Of a stretch of DNA of 64,000 nt, positions 55,564-63,975 are shown in pieces. Below the pieces are notes generated by a model. It saw only the letters and a list, made by a program, of their open reading frames with translations, ran no database searches and was not told the origin of the DNA. Positions within the stretch are counted from its first letter, which is position 1; each line of letters begins with the position of its first letter. The position numbers were made by a program, and so were the translations under genes. The DNA comes from Treponema sp. (GTDB lineage: Bacteria > Spirochaetota > Spirochaetia > Treponematales > Treponemataceae): positions 54,394-118,393 of the forward strand of contig JAKSTM010000004.1 of NCBI GenBank assembly GCA_024402565.1. Reading direction: 5' to 3'.

Positions 55564-56970
55564 ATGAAAAAAAGTAATTTTGTCTGGACTATATTTTCTA
55601 TAATTGCCATTACAGCCTGTTTTGTTAGTCTTTTCTTTTTTCGTCAACTTCCTGGTGGAGAATTATGGAAAGGGTATTCAGTTTTATATGTAGAAAATAA
55701 AATTCCTGATTCACTTGTACTAAATGCTTTCTCTGAATATGAAGTAAAAGAATATACCTGTCTTTCAAATCAATTTCTACCAACAGATTTAAAAGCAGAT
55801 TCTTGTGAAGTTTCTCTTCTTTCATTAAATCAAGAAGCTGTTGATTATCTTTTAAAACGAAATAATTATTTTTTTGATAAATCACAAAATTATAGGCTTT
55901 ATTACGTTCCTGTTTTTTATAAAAACCGTTTACTTCAGGTGGTAAAATCCTTAAAAACATCAGAAGGACCTAATTCCAATTACAATTCTGGTGTAGATAC
56001 AAAATCATCCTATCCATTTTTAATACCGATTTTTACTTTTTTATACGGGCTTATTCTTTTTATTTTTTCTAAAAAAAGAAAGTTTTTTTCATTTCTTGCA
56101 TTTTTACCTGTAATTTATACAGTTTCATTTTCATTTATAACCTCCGAAATTTCAGTTTTCATTTTACTAAGCTATTTATTCATGTTTACTAATATCTTTG
56201 GTCGAAGAGATTTCCAAAAAATACTCTTAAAGAAATACGTTTACATAATTCTTTTTATTTTCTCTTTAGTTTCTGTTTTTACATCAGGATTTTTTAGTGG
56301 ATTTGTTTTCTTACTGGTGCTTTTATCCGAAATTTCTATTTTGTATTTATTCCGAAAAATTCAGATTACGGCATATCAAAAAAGTCATTTTAACCCTGTA
56401 ATGATCAGAAGTTCACGGGTGATTCCATTATTTCTTGGAAAAGAAAATATCGTTTTCGGTCTTCTTCTTGGACTATCAGCTTTATCATTTGTATTTTCCA
56501 TTTTAACATCCGGTCCTTCCGTAGGGGAAAACTTTGGAACAAAGATATATTTTCCTTCTGTAACCTCTAGTTCAAAAAATGAAAATCTTCCTGATTTAAA
56601 AGATTATTACAAATGGGATTTTGCTGTTAGGTCTTTCCCATACCAGTCTTTAAATTCACTTCAATATTCTTCAGAAAATACTTCTATTTCTCGTTTCACA
56701 AAAGAAGGAAATGAGATTTCACAAAAAAAAGATATATTCCAGTTTTCAGAACAATATGAAGAAACTGTTTACAATAAAATTGACCTTTTACCTTTTAATG
56801 CATTTGAAAAAATAATGAAAAAACAAGGGGAGGACTTCCGTGCAGGATATTCTTCTAATGGGTCGCACCATTTAAGTTTATTTTGTATAATAATTTCGTT
56901 TATGCAGTTTACACTTACACTTTTTTATTTTGCATGGATGCTTATAAATAAGGGCAGGAGACACAAATGA
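55564..56970 (+). CDS. Unknown polytopic membrane protein leading the Rnf-like operon
   Basis: 468 residues. One N-terminal helix (8-27) is followed by an extracytoplasmic domain of about 120 residues (YSVLYVENKIPD to VVKSLKTSEG). A cluster of five to six helices follows (about 150-265), then a further helix (about 297-315), a second extracytoplasmic domain of about 110 residues, and a final helix. No cofactor motif is visible. The stop codon overlaps the rnfC start (ATGA), so it is translationally coupled and may be an extra subunit or assembly factor. I do not recognise the family. Confidence 0.7.
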   Translation: MKKSNFVWTIFSIIAITACFVSLFFFRQLPGGELWKGYSVLYVENKIPDSLVLNAFSEYEVKEYTCLSNQFLPTDLKADSCEVSLLSLNQEAVDYLLKRNNYFFDKSQNYRLYYVPVFYKNRLLQVVKSLKTSEGPNSNYNSGVDTKSSYPFLIPIFTFLYGLILFIFSKKRKFFSFLAFLPVIYTVSFSFITSEISVFILLSYLFMFTNIFGRRDFQKILLKKYVYIILFIFSLVSVFTSGFFSGFVFLLVLLSEISILYLFRKIQITAYQKSHFNPVMIRSSRVIPLFLGKENIVFGLLLGLSALSFVFSILTSGPSVGENFGTKIYFPSVTSSSKNENLPDLKDYYKWDFAVRSFPYQSLNSLQYSSENTSISRFTKEGNEISQKKDIFQFSEQYEETVYNKIDLLPFNAFEKIMKKQGEDFRAGYSSNGSHHLSLFCIIISFMQFTLTLFYFAWMLINKGRRHK

Positions 56971-58244
56971 CAACATTTCCTTATGTAAAATCTTCTGTAA
57001 AAAAATATTCAGTAGCAAGAAACTCATTTTTGCCTCGTTACGTTACAGTTCCTTTAGATCTGGAACCGGGTGTTCAATATAAATTAGTAGTTGAACCAGG
57101 GAATTTTGTAAATGAAGGACAAGTTATTGCTATTCCCAAAGGAAATAATGACTGTAAGATCCATTCTCCATTACCGGGAGAAGTTATTGATATTTTCACG
57201 GATGTAAGTGCATCAGGTAGACCTGAATTAATGGTGAAAATTGCTTTTTCAGGTAGTTTTTCTTACACAGGTAAAAATAAAAAAGAACAAGACTGGAAAT
57301 TCCTTTCACAAGAAACTATTTGTTCAAAATTAAATGATTTTGGTGTAATTAATACATTTTTCATTACTCGTCCTGTTTCACTTACTAAAACAATTGAAAA
57401 AGGGCTTTCAAAAAAGGCCGAAACATTAATTGTTAGATTGTTTGATGAAGACCCTGTAAGGCTTACAGATTCATTTTTAAGCCTAAAATATTTTAATGAA
57501 ATAAGAAAAGGCTCAGAAATAATCGCTCAAGCTGCAAAGATTTCGAATATTGTTTTTTTTATGGACAATTCTTTAGCAAGCAATACATTTGAACTTGATC
57601 CAAATGAAAAACTGATCTTTACAAACTCAAAAAAATATCCTTCGGGCTTTAAAAAGGAATTGTGCAACGCCTGGAATAAGAGTAGCAGTAAAAATGCTGG
57701 ATTTAATATTTCAGAAAATGATATTTTTATTGATTCAACAACAGCTTATGAAACTTATAAAGCTATAGCTTTTGATATGCCGGGAGTAGATCACCTGGTA
57801 CAATTTACAGGAAATTGTATTCCGGTTAATTGTATCCTTAATGTACGACTTGGAACTACTTTAGACGATATTGTTGCTCAGATTGGTGGTTTCAATAAAA
57901 CTCCAAACTTTATCGTGGTAAATGGACATGTTACTGGAAATTCAGTTTCTTGGCGCAATTTCCCGATTACTAAATATGTAAAATCAATTTCATTTGTATC
58001 ACAAGGACAGACTCCTGAACAGTTAGTTTGTAATTGTATTTCCTGTGGAAACTGCCGTTCCATTTGTCCAAGGAATTTAGCTCCTGATTTATTGTTTAAG
58101 CATATTACAGAGCAATATCCTTTGCCCAAAGAATACCTTAAAAAAATTGATTTATGCGAAGAATGCGGATTATGTAATTCCGTTTGTCCGTCAAGAATTG
58201 CTCTTACACAGATTATTTCTGCAATGAAAAAGATGGATAAATAA
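56967..58244 (+). CDS. rnfC: RnfC-like subunit without visible NADH/FMN site
   Basis: 425 residues. An N-terminal barrel-sandwich (KYSVARNSFLPRYVTVPL) comes first, then a Rossmann-like middle and an SLBB-like region. At about 350-410 two 4Fe-4S motifs appear, CISCGNCRSICP and CEECGLCNSVCP. In canonical RnfC the middle carries a GGxGFP loop and an NGAECEP signature for FMN/NADH; here the corresponding stretches read FGVINTFFITRPVS and IVRLFDEDPVRLTD. It is coupled to the preceding membrane protein by a 4 bp overlap. Confidence 0.85.
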   Translation: MTTFPYVKSSVKKYSVARNSFLPRYVTVPLDLEPGVQYKLVVEPGNFVNEGQVIAIPKGNNDCKIHSPLPGEVIDIFTDVSASGRPELMVKIAFSGSFSYTGKNKKEQDWKFLSQETICSKLNDFGVINTFFITRPVSLTKTIEKGLSKKAETLIVRLFDEDPVRLTDSFLSLKYFNEIRKGSEIIAQAAKISNIVFFMDNSLASNTFELDPNEKLIFTNSKKYPSGFKKELCNAWNKSSSKNAGFNISENDIFIDSTTAYETYKAIAFDMPGVDHLVQFTGNCIPVNCILNVRLGTTLDDIVAQIGGFNKTPNFIVVNGHVTGNSVSWRNFPITKYVKSISFVSQGQTPEQLVCNCISCGNCRSICPRNLAPDLLFKHITEQYPLPKEYLKKIDLCEECGLCNSVCPSRIALTQIISAMKKMDK

Positions 58245-58268
58245 AAACTAAATAGAAAAACTAAATAG
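58243..58268 (+). repeat. Exact 13-bp tandem duplication between rnfC and rnfD
   Basis: AAAAACTAAATAG occurs twice back to back (58243-58255, 58256-58268) and a third partial AAAAATTA follows. It overlaps the rnfC stop codon region and precedes the rnfD ribosome-binding site AAAGGAA. Confidence 0.85.
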
Positions 58269-58297
58269 AAAAATTACTTAAAGGAAAAAAAGAAATA

Positions 58298-59350
58298 ATG
58301 AAAACTATTTTTCTTATTAAAAAGAAATATTCTATCGTCAGACCTTTTATATATAAGAGACCTTCGATCTCAAGCATAAATATAAAGATTTTTATTTTTA
58401 TGCTTGTTCAGATTTTTTTTCTTGCTTTATATAAAAGTTACAATGCTCTTATTTTAATTGGTTCCTGTACATTAGCTTCATTTCTTCTTTTTATTTCCCG
58501 TTATGTTTCTAAAAAGGAACCAATTTACAATATATTCGGTGCTTTAATTCAAGGCTTATTTATAGGAATGCTTTTACCAGAGACTTATCCACCTTTTACA
58601 GCAGCTTGTATTACAATTATAGTTCTTTTAGGCGTACGATATATGTCATCAAATCACACTAATATCTGGGTAAACGCAATTGCTTTTTCCATTCTTTGCG
58701 CCTGGTTTATAGGAAAACAATATTTTCCTGAATATTCAATTACGTCAGAAATGCTTGAAATGAAAAATCCGTCCTTATCATTAATTCAAAACGGAACTTT
58801 TCCTATCTCTCCAATTGATTCTACAATTACAGGATTTTTAAACCAGTATATTTTTAAATTTTTAAAAGTATATGTTCCAGAAGGTTACATTTCTTTTTTG
58901 TGGGATTCACATTCTTTGATTCCAGCATTCCGATTCAATATTCTTACAATCCTTTCTTCTATTGTTTTGTTTTCTAATGATTCCATAGATTGGGTTGTTC
59001 CTTCAATTTTCCTTTTTGTTTATGCGCTACTTGTAAGACTATTTGTTCCAGTTTTTGCCGGCGGAACATTTAATTCAGGCGATATTATTCTTGCTCTTTT
59101 CTCTAGTGGCACTCTTTTTACAGCACTCTTTTTACTTCAATGGTTTGGTACAACTCCAACTACAAGAACTGGAAAAATATTATATTCTATCTTCTGTGGA
59201 ATTATCGCATTTATTCTTGTTGGAGCTGGAACATCTTCAATAGGAATGGTATATACAATTCTTTTAGGAAATATTTTTTCTGCAATTGTTAAAGTTCTGG
59301 AAACAAATGCTGAACTTCGTTCAGTAAAGAAAGCAGGGGATTTTGAATGA
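58298..59350 (+). CDS. rnfD: RnfD-like membrane subunit without flavinylation motif
   Basis: 350 residues with about nine helices. The C-terminal part (GTTPTTRTGKILYSIFCGIIAFIL) aligns with the DPVTSPTTxxG region of RnfD. Canonical RnfD bears FMN on the Thr of an SGAT motif in an outer loop; here the corresponding loop reads PIDSTITGFLNQ, with no SGAT. FNPAL, usual near the middle, is also replaced. AAAGGAA precedes the ATG. The last four bases overlap rnfG. Confidence 0.82.
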   Translation: MKTIFLIKKKYSIVRPFIYKRPSISSINIKIFIFMLVQIFFLALYKSYNALILIGSCTLASFLLFISRYVSKKEPIYNIFGALIQGLFIGMLLPETYPPFTAACITIIVLLGVRYMSSNHTNIWVNAIAFSILCAWFIGKQYFPEYSITSEMLEMKNPSLSLIQNGTFPISPIDSTITGFLNQYIFKFLKVYVPEGYISFLWDSHSLIPAFRFNILTILSSIVLFSNDSIDWVVPSIFLFVYALLVRLFVPVFAGGTFNSGDIILALFSSGTLFTALFLLQWFGTTPTTRTGKILYSIFCGIIAFILVGAGTSSIGMVYTILLGNIFSAIVKVLETNAELRSVKKAGDFE

Positions 59351-59829
59351 GCGAAAAGATTTCAACAAAAACATTTTTTATTAATTATACGATTTTTGCC
59401 GGAATAATACTTGGTGTGTTAGGAATTTTAATCTATACAGTTTTTGCCTCACGAGTTGCCTGGAATAATAACTTAAAATATTCTATAGAAAAAGTCCTGG
59501 AAGAAAATGAACCAGGATCCTGGTCTGTTGGATCTCCAATCGAAATAAATAATCCATTAACTTTGCGTTCTGGTTGTTATGGAGCAAGAAACAGAAAAAC
59601 CGGTGATATGCATTATGCATTTATTACTCGTATACCAACCGTTTATGGACCTATGGGTGCTGTATTTACATGTACTTTAGAAGGAGAGGTAAAGTTTGAG
59701 GGTTATTCTTCTCTTCATGGACGGATTTTAAAACAAATATCTCAGTCAAAATACGATACAAGACTCCAGTATTTTTCAGAAAGAATCCCAGGGATTATCG
59801 GAATTGAAAAGGGGGAAAAAAATGACTAA
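59347..59829 (+). CDS. rnfG: RnfG-like subunit, C-terminally short, no flavinylation motif
   Basis: 160 residues. One N-terminal helix (11-33) anchors an extracytoplasmic FMN-binding-type domain (GAVFTCTLEGEVKFEGYSS, HGRILKQI). Canonical RnfG is about 200 residues and ends in a (S/T)GAT motif where FMN is covalently attached. This protein stops before that point, and no such motif occurs in it. The 3' end overlaps the rnfE start, so the short length is not explained by a frameshift. Confidence 0.8.
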   Translation: MSEKISTKTFFINYTIFAGIILGVLGILIYTVFASRVAWNNNLKYSIEKVLEENEPGSWSVGSPIEINNPLTLRSGCYGARNRKTGDMHYAFITRIPTVYGPMGAVFTCTLEGEVKFEGYSSLHGRILKQISQSKYDTRLQYFSERIPGIIGIEKGEKND

Positions 59830-60517
59830 ACAAGGAACTTATACATATATTGCTGCATCTTTAGCATTTTTGGTTCCATTTCCAGGTAGATTTGTCTATG
59901 GATTTGTTCTGGTAATTGAACTTCTATTTCTTATGATGATTGGAACCTGTGTGAATTCCTTGGCTGAAAAAATACGTCTTGGGGAAATTAAAACAGTTTT
60001 AAGTTTAATTGCAATTACCTCTTTTACAATTTTATATAAACATATATTAATTCTTACCCAAACAGAAATTGCCATGACTTTAGGGTTCCTTTTATTTATT
60101 CCTACAGCATCTTCTTTTATGATTGGATATGTGTTCAATAATACAGATTTACCGCTTTCACAAAGATTAAAAGAAAACATGAGACATACTGTAAATTTTT
60201 CTTTGTTTGCACTTATATTCTTTTTGATTCGCGATATTTTTGGTTATGGTACTTTCACTTTTTTAGGAAAAAATCACGTCATTTATGAAAAAGTAATTTT
60301 TGATTCTGAAAACATTAGTGTTTTTTCTTTTTTGGCTTCAATTCCAGGTGCTTTGATTCTTAGTGCATTTATTCTTTTCTTAGATACAACAGTAACAAAG
60401 AAATTCGAAATCATTTCTAAAGCAAAGGCGGTTCATTCTGGACAGATTAACAATGAATCAACAGAAAAGGAAAATGGTTCCACCAACGAAACTGTAACAA
60501 CAGGAGATGGCAAATGA
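59822..60517 (+). CDS. rnfE: RnfE-like membrane subunit without the cluster cysteines
   Basis: 231 residues from the ATG at 59822, which follows GGGGGA; an ATG 18 bp upstream is less well placed. There are about six helices, and a hydrophilic tail of about 35 residues. Canonical RnfE/NqrD has a Cys in GLCPLL and another in TNC, which hold a membrane [2Fe-2S] cluster. The aligned segments here are FLVPFPGRF and IPTASSFMIG, without Cys. Confidence 0.8.
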   Translation: MTKQGTYTYIAASLAFLVPFPGRFVYGFVLVIELLFLMMIGTCVNSLAEKIRLGEIKTVLSLIAITSFTILYKHILILTQTEIAMTLGFLLFIPTASSFMIGYVFNNTDLPLSQRLKENMRHTVNFSLFALIFFLIRDIFGYGTFTFLGKNHVIYEKVIFDSENISVFSFLASIPGALILSAFILFLDTTVTKKFEIISKAKAVHSGQINNESTEKENGSTNETVTTGDGK

Positions 60518-61083
60518 TTTATCTTCACAATTTTATCTATTACGCTTTTTTCTGTTCTTCAGTTTTATTTTTTGGAATAGGGCTAAACAGATCTATTCAG
60601 ATTACCACAGTTTCCCTCCGTATTAATTTTAAAGTTATTTTGAAATCATTGATTTCAATTGTTGTTACTACAATTCTTTCTTTTTTAATCATTCAATACC
60701 TTCTTATTCCAATTAAAATGGCGGAATTGTTTCCATTAATTTCACTTTTAATATTTCTTTGCATTAATACTTTTATCGAAGCTTTGGTCAGAATCACTGC
60801 AAAAATTTCAACCTCTGAATTCAGTATTTCCTGGCTTATTATTATTCTTTCCCTTTATGAAAGTTCCACTCTTCTGGAAGCAATGTTAATTAGTGCATCC
60901 TGTATGCTTTCATTCCAGATCATGCTTCCAATTGTTTACTGTTTTCAAAAACTTATATATTTAAAACCATTTGAAAAAGTTGAAAGAAAACAGATTCTTA
61001 TAATTCTTTCAATTGCTGTTTTAATACTGGTTTTCTCTGTTTGTGATATTACTTGGTTATCTGTACTAGGAGGGAATAAATGA
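60514..61083 (+). CDS. rnfA: RnfA-like membrane subunit without the cluster cysteines
   Basis: 189 residues, six helices. LLIPIKMAELFPLISLLIFLCINTFIEALV aligns with the LVPLGLEYLRTIVFILVIA region of RnfA. The canonical GICPFLG is GIGLNRSI here, and the TTNCAVLG segment is ILSLYESST, so the pair of [2Fe-2S] ligands is missing. A 4 bp overlap joins it to both neighbours. Confidence 0.78.
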   Translation: MIYLHNFIYYAFFCSSVLFFGIGLNRSIQITTVSLRINFKVILKSLISIVVTTILSFLIIQYLLIPIKMAELFPLISLLIFLCINTFIEALVRITAKISTSEFSISWLIIILSLYESSTLLEAMLISASCMLSFQIMLPIVYCFQKLIYLKPFEKVERKQILIILSIAVLILVFSVCDITWLSVLGGNK

Positions 61084-61694
61084 TTGTTTTATTCTGGTTT
61101 CTTTTAATTTTTCTTATTCTAGGACTTTCTCTTCTTCTGTATTTCCTTTTTTATATTCTTTTACCTTCAATAAAGAATCCTGATTCTAATATAACAGAGA
61201 ACCCTGTTTTTTCTGAAACCGAATTGAACTTTGTAGTTCCTAAACCAGACAAAGTCCCTGAGTCTGCAAAAGTAGCTTTTGTAATGTGTACTCCGGAAAA
61301 AGAATTCAATCTGGAATTTTTGAAATTTAACCCAGGACAGTCTTGTCTTGTAGCAGATACAGTATTTCATTCCGGAAACAGATGTAGCTTTGCATGTATA
61401 GGCCTTGGTGATTGTGTAAAAACCTGTCCACAAGAAGCAATTTTTATTAAAAACCATACGGCAGTGGTTTCCGATTTATGTATCGGTTGTGGATTATGTG
61501 TAAATACTTGTCCTAAAAAGATTATTAAACTTATTGATAGAAACACAAAAACACATTTGGTTTGTTCAAATAAAGACCCTGATTTAGCTGGTTGCAGCCG
61601 AAATAAAAAAGAAGAAAATATACAAACCGTCAGTAAAAAAGACTTTAAACTATGGGAACAATGCTATAAAATATTTAAACGTTATAAGCGCTAA
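61080..61694 (+). CDS. rnfB: RnfB-like ferredoxin subunit lacking the N-terminal Fe-S motif
   Basis: 204 residues. One N-terminal helix (3-28) is followed by a linker; the CGxCGxPGC motif normally next is absent, and no Cys occurs before about residue 70. The rest is intact: a CIGLGDCVKTCPQEAI cluster and CIGCGLCVNTCPKKI, a 2[4Fe-4S] ferredoxin domain. It would face the cytoplasm and accept electrons from a soluble carrier. It is the last gene of the operon. Confidence 0.85.
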   Translation: MIVLFWFLLIFLILGLSLLLYFLFYILLPSIKNPDSNITENPVFSETELNFVVPKPDKVPESAKVAFVMCTPEKEFNLEFLKFNPGQSCLVADTVFHSGNRCSFACIGLGDCVKTCPQEAIFIKNHTAVVSDLCIGCGLCVNTCPKKIIKLIDRNTKTHLVCSNKDPDLAGCSRNKKEENIQTVSKKDFKLWEQCYKIFKRYKR

Positions 61695-61847
61695 ATACGA
61701 AAACGTAAAATAGCAACTGTTCAAATAGCTATTATAAAAGGCATATTTGAATAAAAAATATATTTAAAGAGTTTATTTTCCGGCAAATGGGTGGGAAGCC
61801 GAGTAGATAGACAATCTTAATGTATCTTTAAAACGGATAGACATTAA
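61695..61847 (+). promoter_or_regulatory. Leader of the GH57-like gene with direct repeat and GGG hairpin
   Basis: An 8 bp word GATAGACA is repeated 30 bp apart (61806-61813, 61836-61843), the second copy ending 4 bp before the ATG. Upstream a small stem CGGC (61781) / GCCG (61798) exposes AAATGGGTGGGAA, a possible site for an RNA-binding protein. No known riboswitch was recognised, and there is no Shine-Dalgarno element beyond GGAT. Confidence 0.35.
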
Positions 61848-63896
61848 ATGAGTTTATTATACGCAAGCTTCAGTTTAACATCCTTCTCTTGTACCGAATC
61901 AGATAATTTAGATTCATATTATGCTGACGTATTAAAACCATTAATCAAATTTCTAAATAAAAATCCTGACTTCCATTTTTCATTCTCTTTCTCTGGATTG
62001 GAAATACTATATTTTAAGAAAAAAAAGAATGAATTCTTAAAAGTACTTTCTGAACTGGTAAAAAGAGGTCAATGTGAAATTTATGGAGGAGCTTTTTATA
62101 GACCTGTGCTTCCATTACTTTTACCTTCAGACCGTAACGGACAAATTGATTTATTAACTTCAGAAATCAGACAATATACAGGTAAAGCTCCAAGAGGAAT
62201 CTGTTTATATAACGATGTATGGGAATCATCTCTTATACAAACTCTACATTCATGCGGAATGGATTATGTTTTATTAAATGAAACTATAATCCCAAAGGAA
62301 AAAAGAGTCTTTTTACCTGTTCAAACAAGTGAATTGGGAAAATCTTGTACGATTTTTGCTATGAATGATGGACTTAAAGAAGAATTTCTCCATAAAGATT
62401 CAGAAAACTTTTTAAACTCAATAGAAAAGATTACAGGTCCATCACTTTCGAATAAAAGCAATTCACAGAATAAATGTGATTCAGTATTGTCTTCTGATGT
62501 TTCTAGGATAATTAACCTTTCTTTTTCGAAAGAAGAATTAAAATACATTCTGCAGAACAACCTTTTCGAATTGCTTCTTTCTTACTTAAAAGAAAATGAA
62601 ACTAATTTCAAACTTTCTACAATTTCAGAATATATTGGCTTAAAAACTCAAAAAGTTCAGGCTTTTATATCTTCAGGTATTTGTCCCGTTTTAAAATCTG
62701 TTACTGAAATGCCTTATAAAGTTTGTGAAAAGAATGATTTTTTCGAAAAAATTAACTATTCTTTTTACGATTTTATGGATTCTTATCCAAGAAGCCGCGC
62801 ACTTTATAATCGTATGTTTTATGTTTCTCAGCTGGTAAATCAGACAAATAAAAATAAAGCTCTCCAAAAACTTGCTAAAGAAAAACTTTGGGAAGGGCAA
62901 ACTGGTGACAATCTTGTTTGTCTTTATAAAAATACTAAGCAAAGACAGTTTTCATATAGAAAACTAATGGAAGCAGAAAACATTATCCGTGAAACTTCAG
63001 ATACTAAAGAATCCGTCATTTCCTTTGATTACAATTATGACGGCCTTCCGGAATATGTCTGCCGTATGGAGAACTATTTTTCTTACATAAGCCTGAAAGG
63101 TGGTTCAGTTCAAGAATTCCAGAGTGTTAAAAATACAGGAAATTATGCAGATAATTTCAGCCGTGAAAAAGAATTCGACGGTGTTACTGATGGGTATGAA
63201 AGAGGTCTTTTCATAGATCATCTTTTTACAAATGAACAATTTGAAAAATATATAAATAAAGAAGAAGCGGGAAGTGGAATCTTTTCAAAAGTTCTGTATG
63301 AAGAATTAAAATTCTCCTCAAAACATCATGAACTTTCTCTTAAAGCAAAAGCTGTTTACGAAGGGCTTCCAGTTTCAGTAACAAAAAAATATATAATTAA
63401 TTCTTCTGGTATGAATATCCAGTATATTCTGAAAAACGAAAGTGATTCGGAATTAAAAGGAAAATTCTGTGTTGAATCGAATTTTGCTCAGGTTGATTTT
63501 ACAAGTGAAAATAATGAACCATACAAAGTCCTCCTGGCAACTGAAACAGAAGCAAGCGAAGTAAATACAGAAAAATCTTCAGTAGAATGTTTTGAAAAAG
63601 GATATATTCCAAATATTAATGTAGTCCAGATTACCGATGATAATAATGGAATCTCATTTTCATTTGAACCTAATGAAAACTGCAGCTATTGTTTCTTTCC
63701 TTTAAAATTTTTACGTCCTGACTTTAAGTCAACAGAAGAAAATTTCATTCCTCTGAGCATGACTTATGTATCTACATTGTTCTGGGATATAGATATTCAG
63801 CCAGGAAAGGAAATAGAGAAAAATTTCAATTTTACAATATTTAGTCCACATAAAAACCGGAAAAAAATGTCATCTAAGGCTGATAATTCAAAATGA
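61848..63896 (+). CDS. GH57-family 4-alpha-glucanotransferase homologue, probably catalytically inactive
   Basis: 682 residues matching the GH57 glucanotransferase layout: a catalytic barrel (about 1-280), a helical DUF1925-like region (about 280-370) and a DUF1926-like beta-sandwich (about 390-670). EIYGGAFYRPVLPLLLPSDR is a clear family match. However, the usual HNHQP at the N-terminus reads SLTSF, and the nucleophile motif (W-L-T-E-R-V-W type) is CLYNDVW, with Asn at the Glu position (about residue 122). The DDGEKFG motif with the second catalytic Asp is also not found. It may bind glucans without cleaving them. Confidence 0.75.
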   Translation: MSLLYASFSLTSFSCTESDNLDSYYADVLKPLIKFLNKNPDFHFSFSFSGLEILYFKKKKNEFLKVLSELVKRGQCEIYGGAFYRPVLPLLLPSDRNGQIDLLTSEIRQYTGKAPRGICLYNDVWESSLIQTLHSCGMDYVLLNETIIPKEKRVFLPVQTSELGKSCTIFAMNDGLKEEFLHKDSENFLNSIEKITGPSLSNKSNSQNKCDSVLSSDVSRIINLSFSKEELKYILQNNLFELLLSYLKENETNFKLSTISEYIGLKTQKVQAFISSGICPVLKSVTEMPYKVCEKNDFFEKINYSFYDFMDSYPRSRALYNRMFYVSQLVNQTNKNKALQKLAKEKLWEGQTGDNLVCLYKNTKQRQFSYRKLMEAENIIRETSDTKESVISFDYNYDGLPEYVCRMENYFSYISLKGGSVQEFQSVKNTGNYADNFSREKEFDGVTDGYERGLFIDHLFTNEQFEKYINKEEAGSGIFSKVLYEELKFSSKHHELSLKAKAVYEGLPVSVTKKYIINSSGMNIQYILKNESDSELKGKFCVESNFAQVDFTSENNEPYKVLLATETEASEVNTEKSSVECFEKGYIPNINVVQITDDNNGISFSFEPNENCSYCFFPLKFLRPDFKSTEENFIPLSMTYVSTLFWDIDIQPGKEIEKNFNFTIFSPHKNRKKMSSKADNSK

Positions 63897-63914
63897 CATT
63901 ATTTGTAAAATTGT

Positions 63915-63944
63915 TTGACAAAACCTCAAAAAATGGTGTACAAT
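63915..63944 (+). promoter_or_regulatory. First of two tandem promoters at the right edge
   Basis: TTGACA (63915-63920), 18 bp, TACAAT (63939-63944). It points out of the window. Confidence 0.7.
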
Positions 63945-63945
63945 G

Positions 63946-63975
63946 TTGACACTCTGATTGGAATTGTTGTATTAT
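63946..63975 (+). promoter_or_regulatory. Second of two tandem promoters at the right edge
   Basis: TTGACA (63946-63951), 18 bp, TATTAT (63970-63975), beginning 1 bp after the first -10 box. Tandem consensus promoters are typical of rRNA, tRNA or other strongly expressed genes, which would lie beyond 64000. Confidence 0.7.

Noticed and set aside
59347..60517. Short RnfG caused by a frameshift that hides an SGAT motif
   Set aside because: The other frames beyond the RnfG stop encode only RnfE, which has its own ribosome-binding site; no SGAT-like peptide appears.
61781..61801. c-di-GMP or other known riboswitch before the GH57-like gene
   Set aside because: The GGC..GCC stem is only four pairs and the conserved aptamer words are missing.
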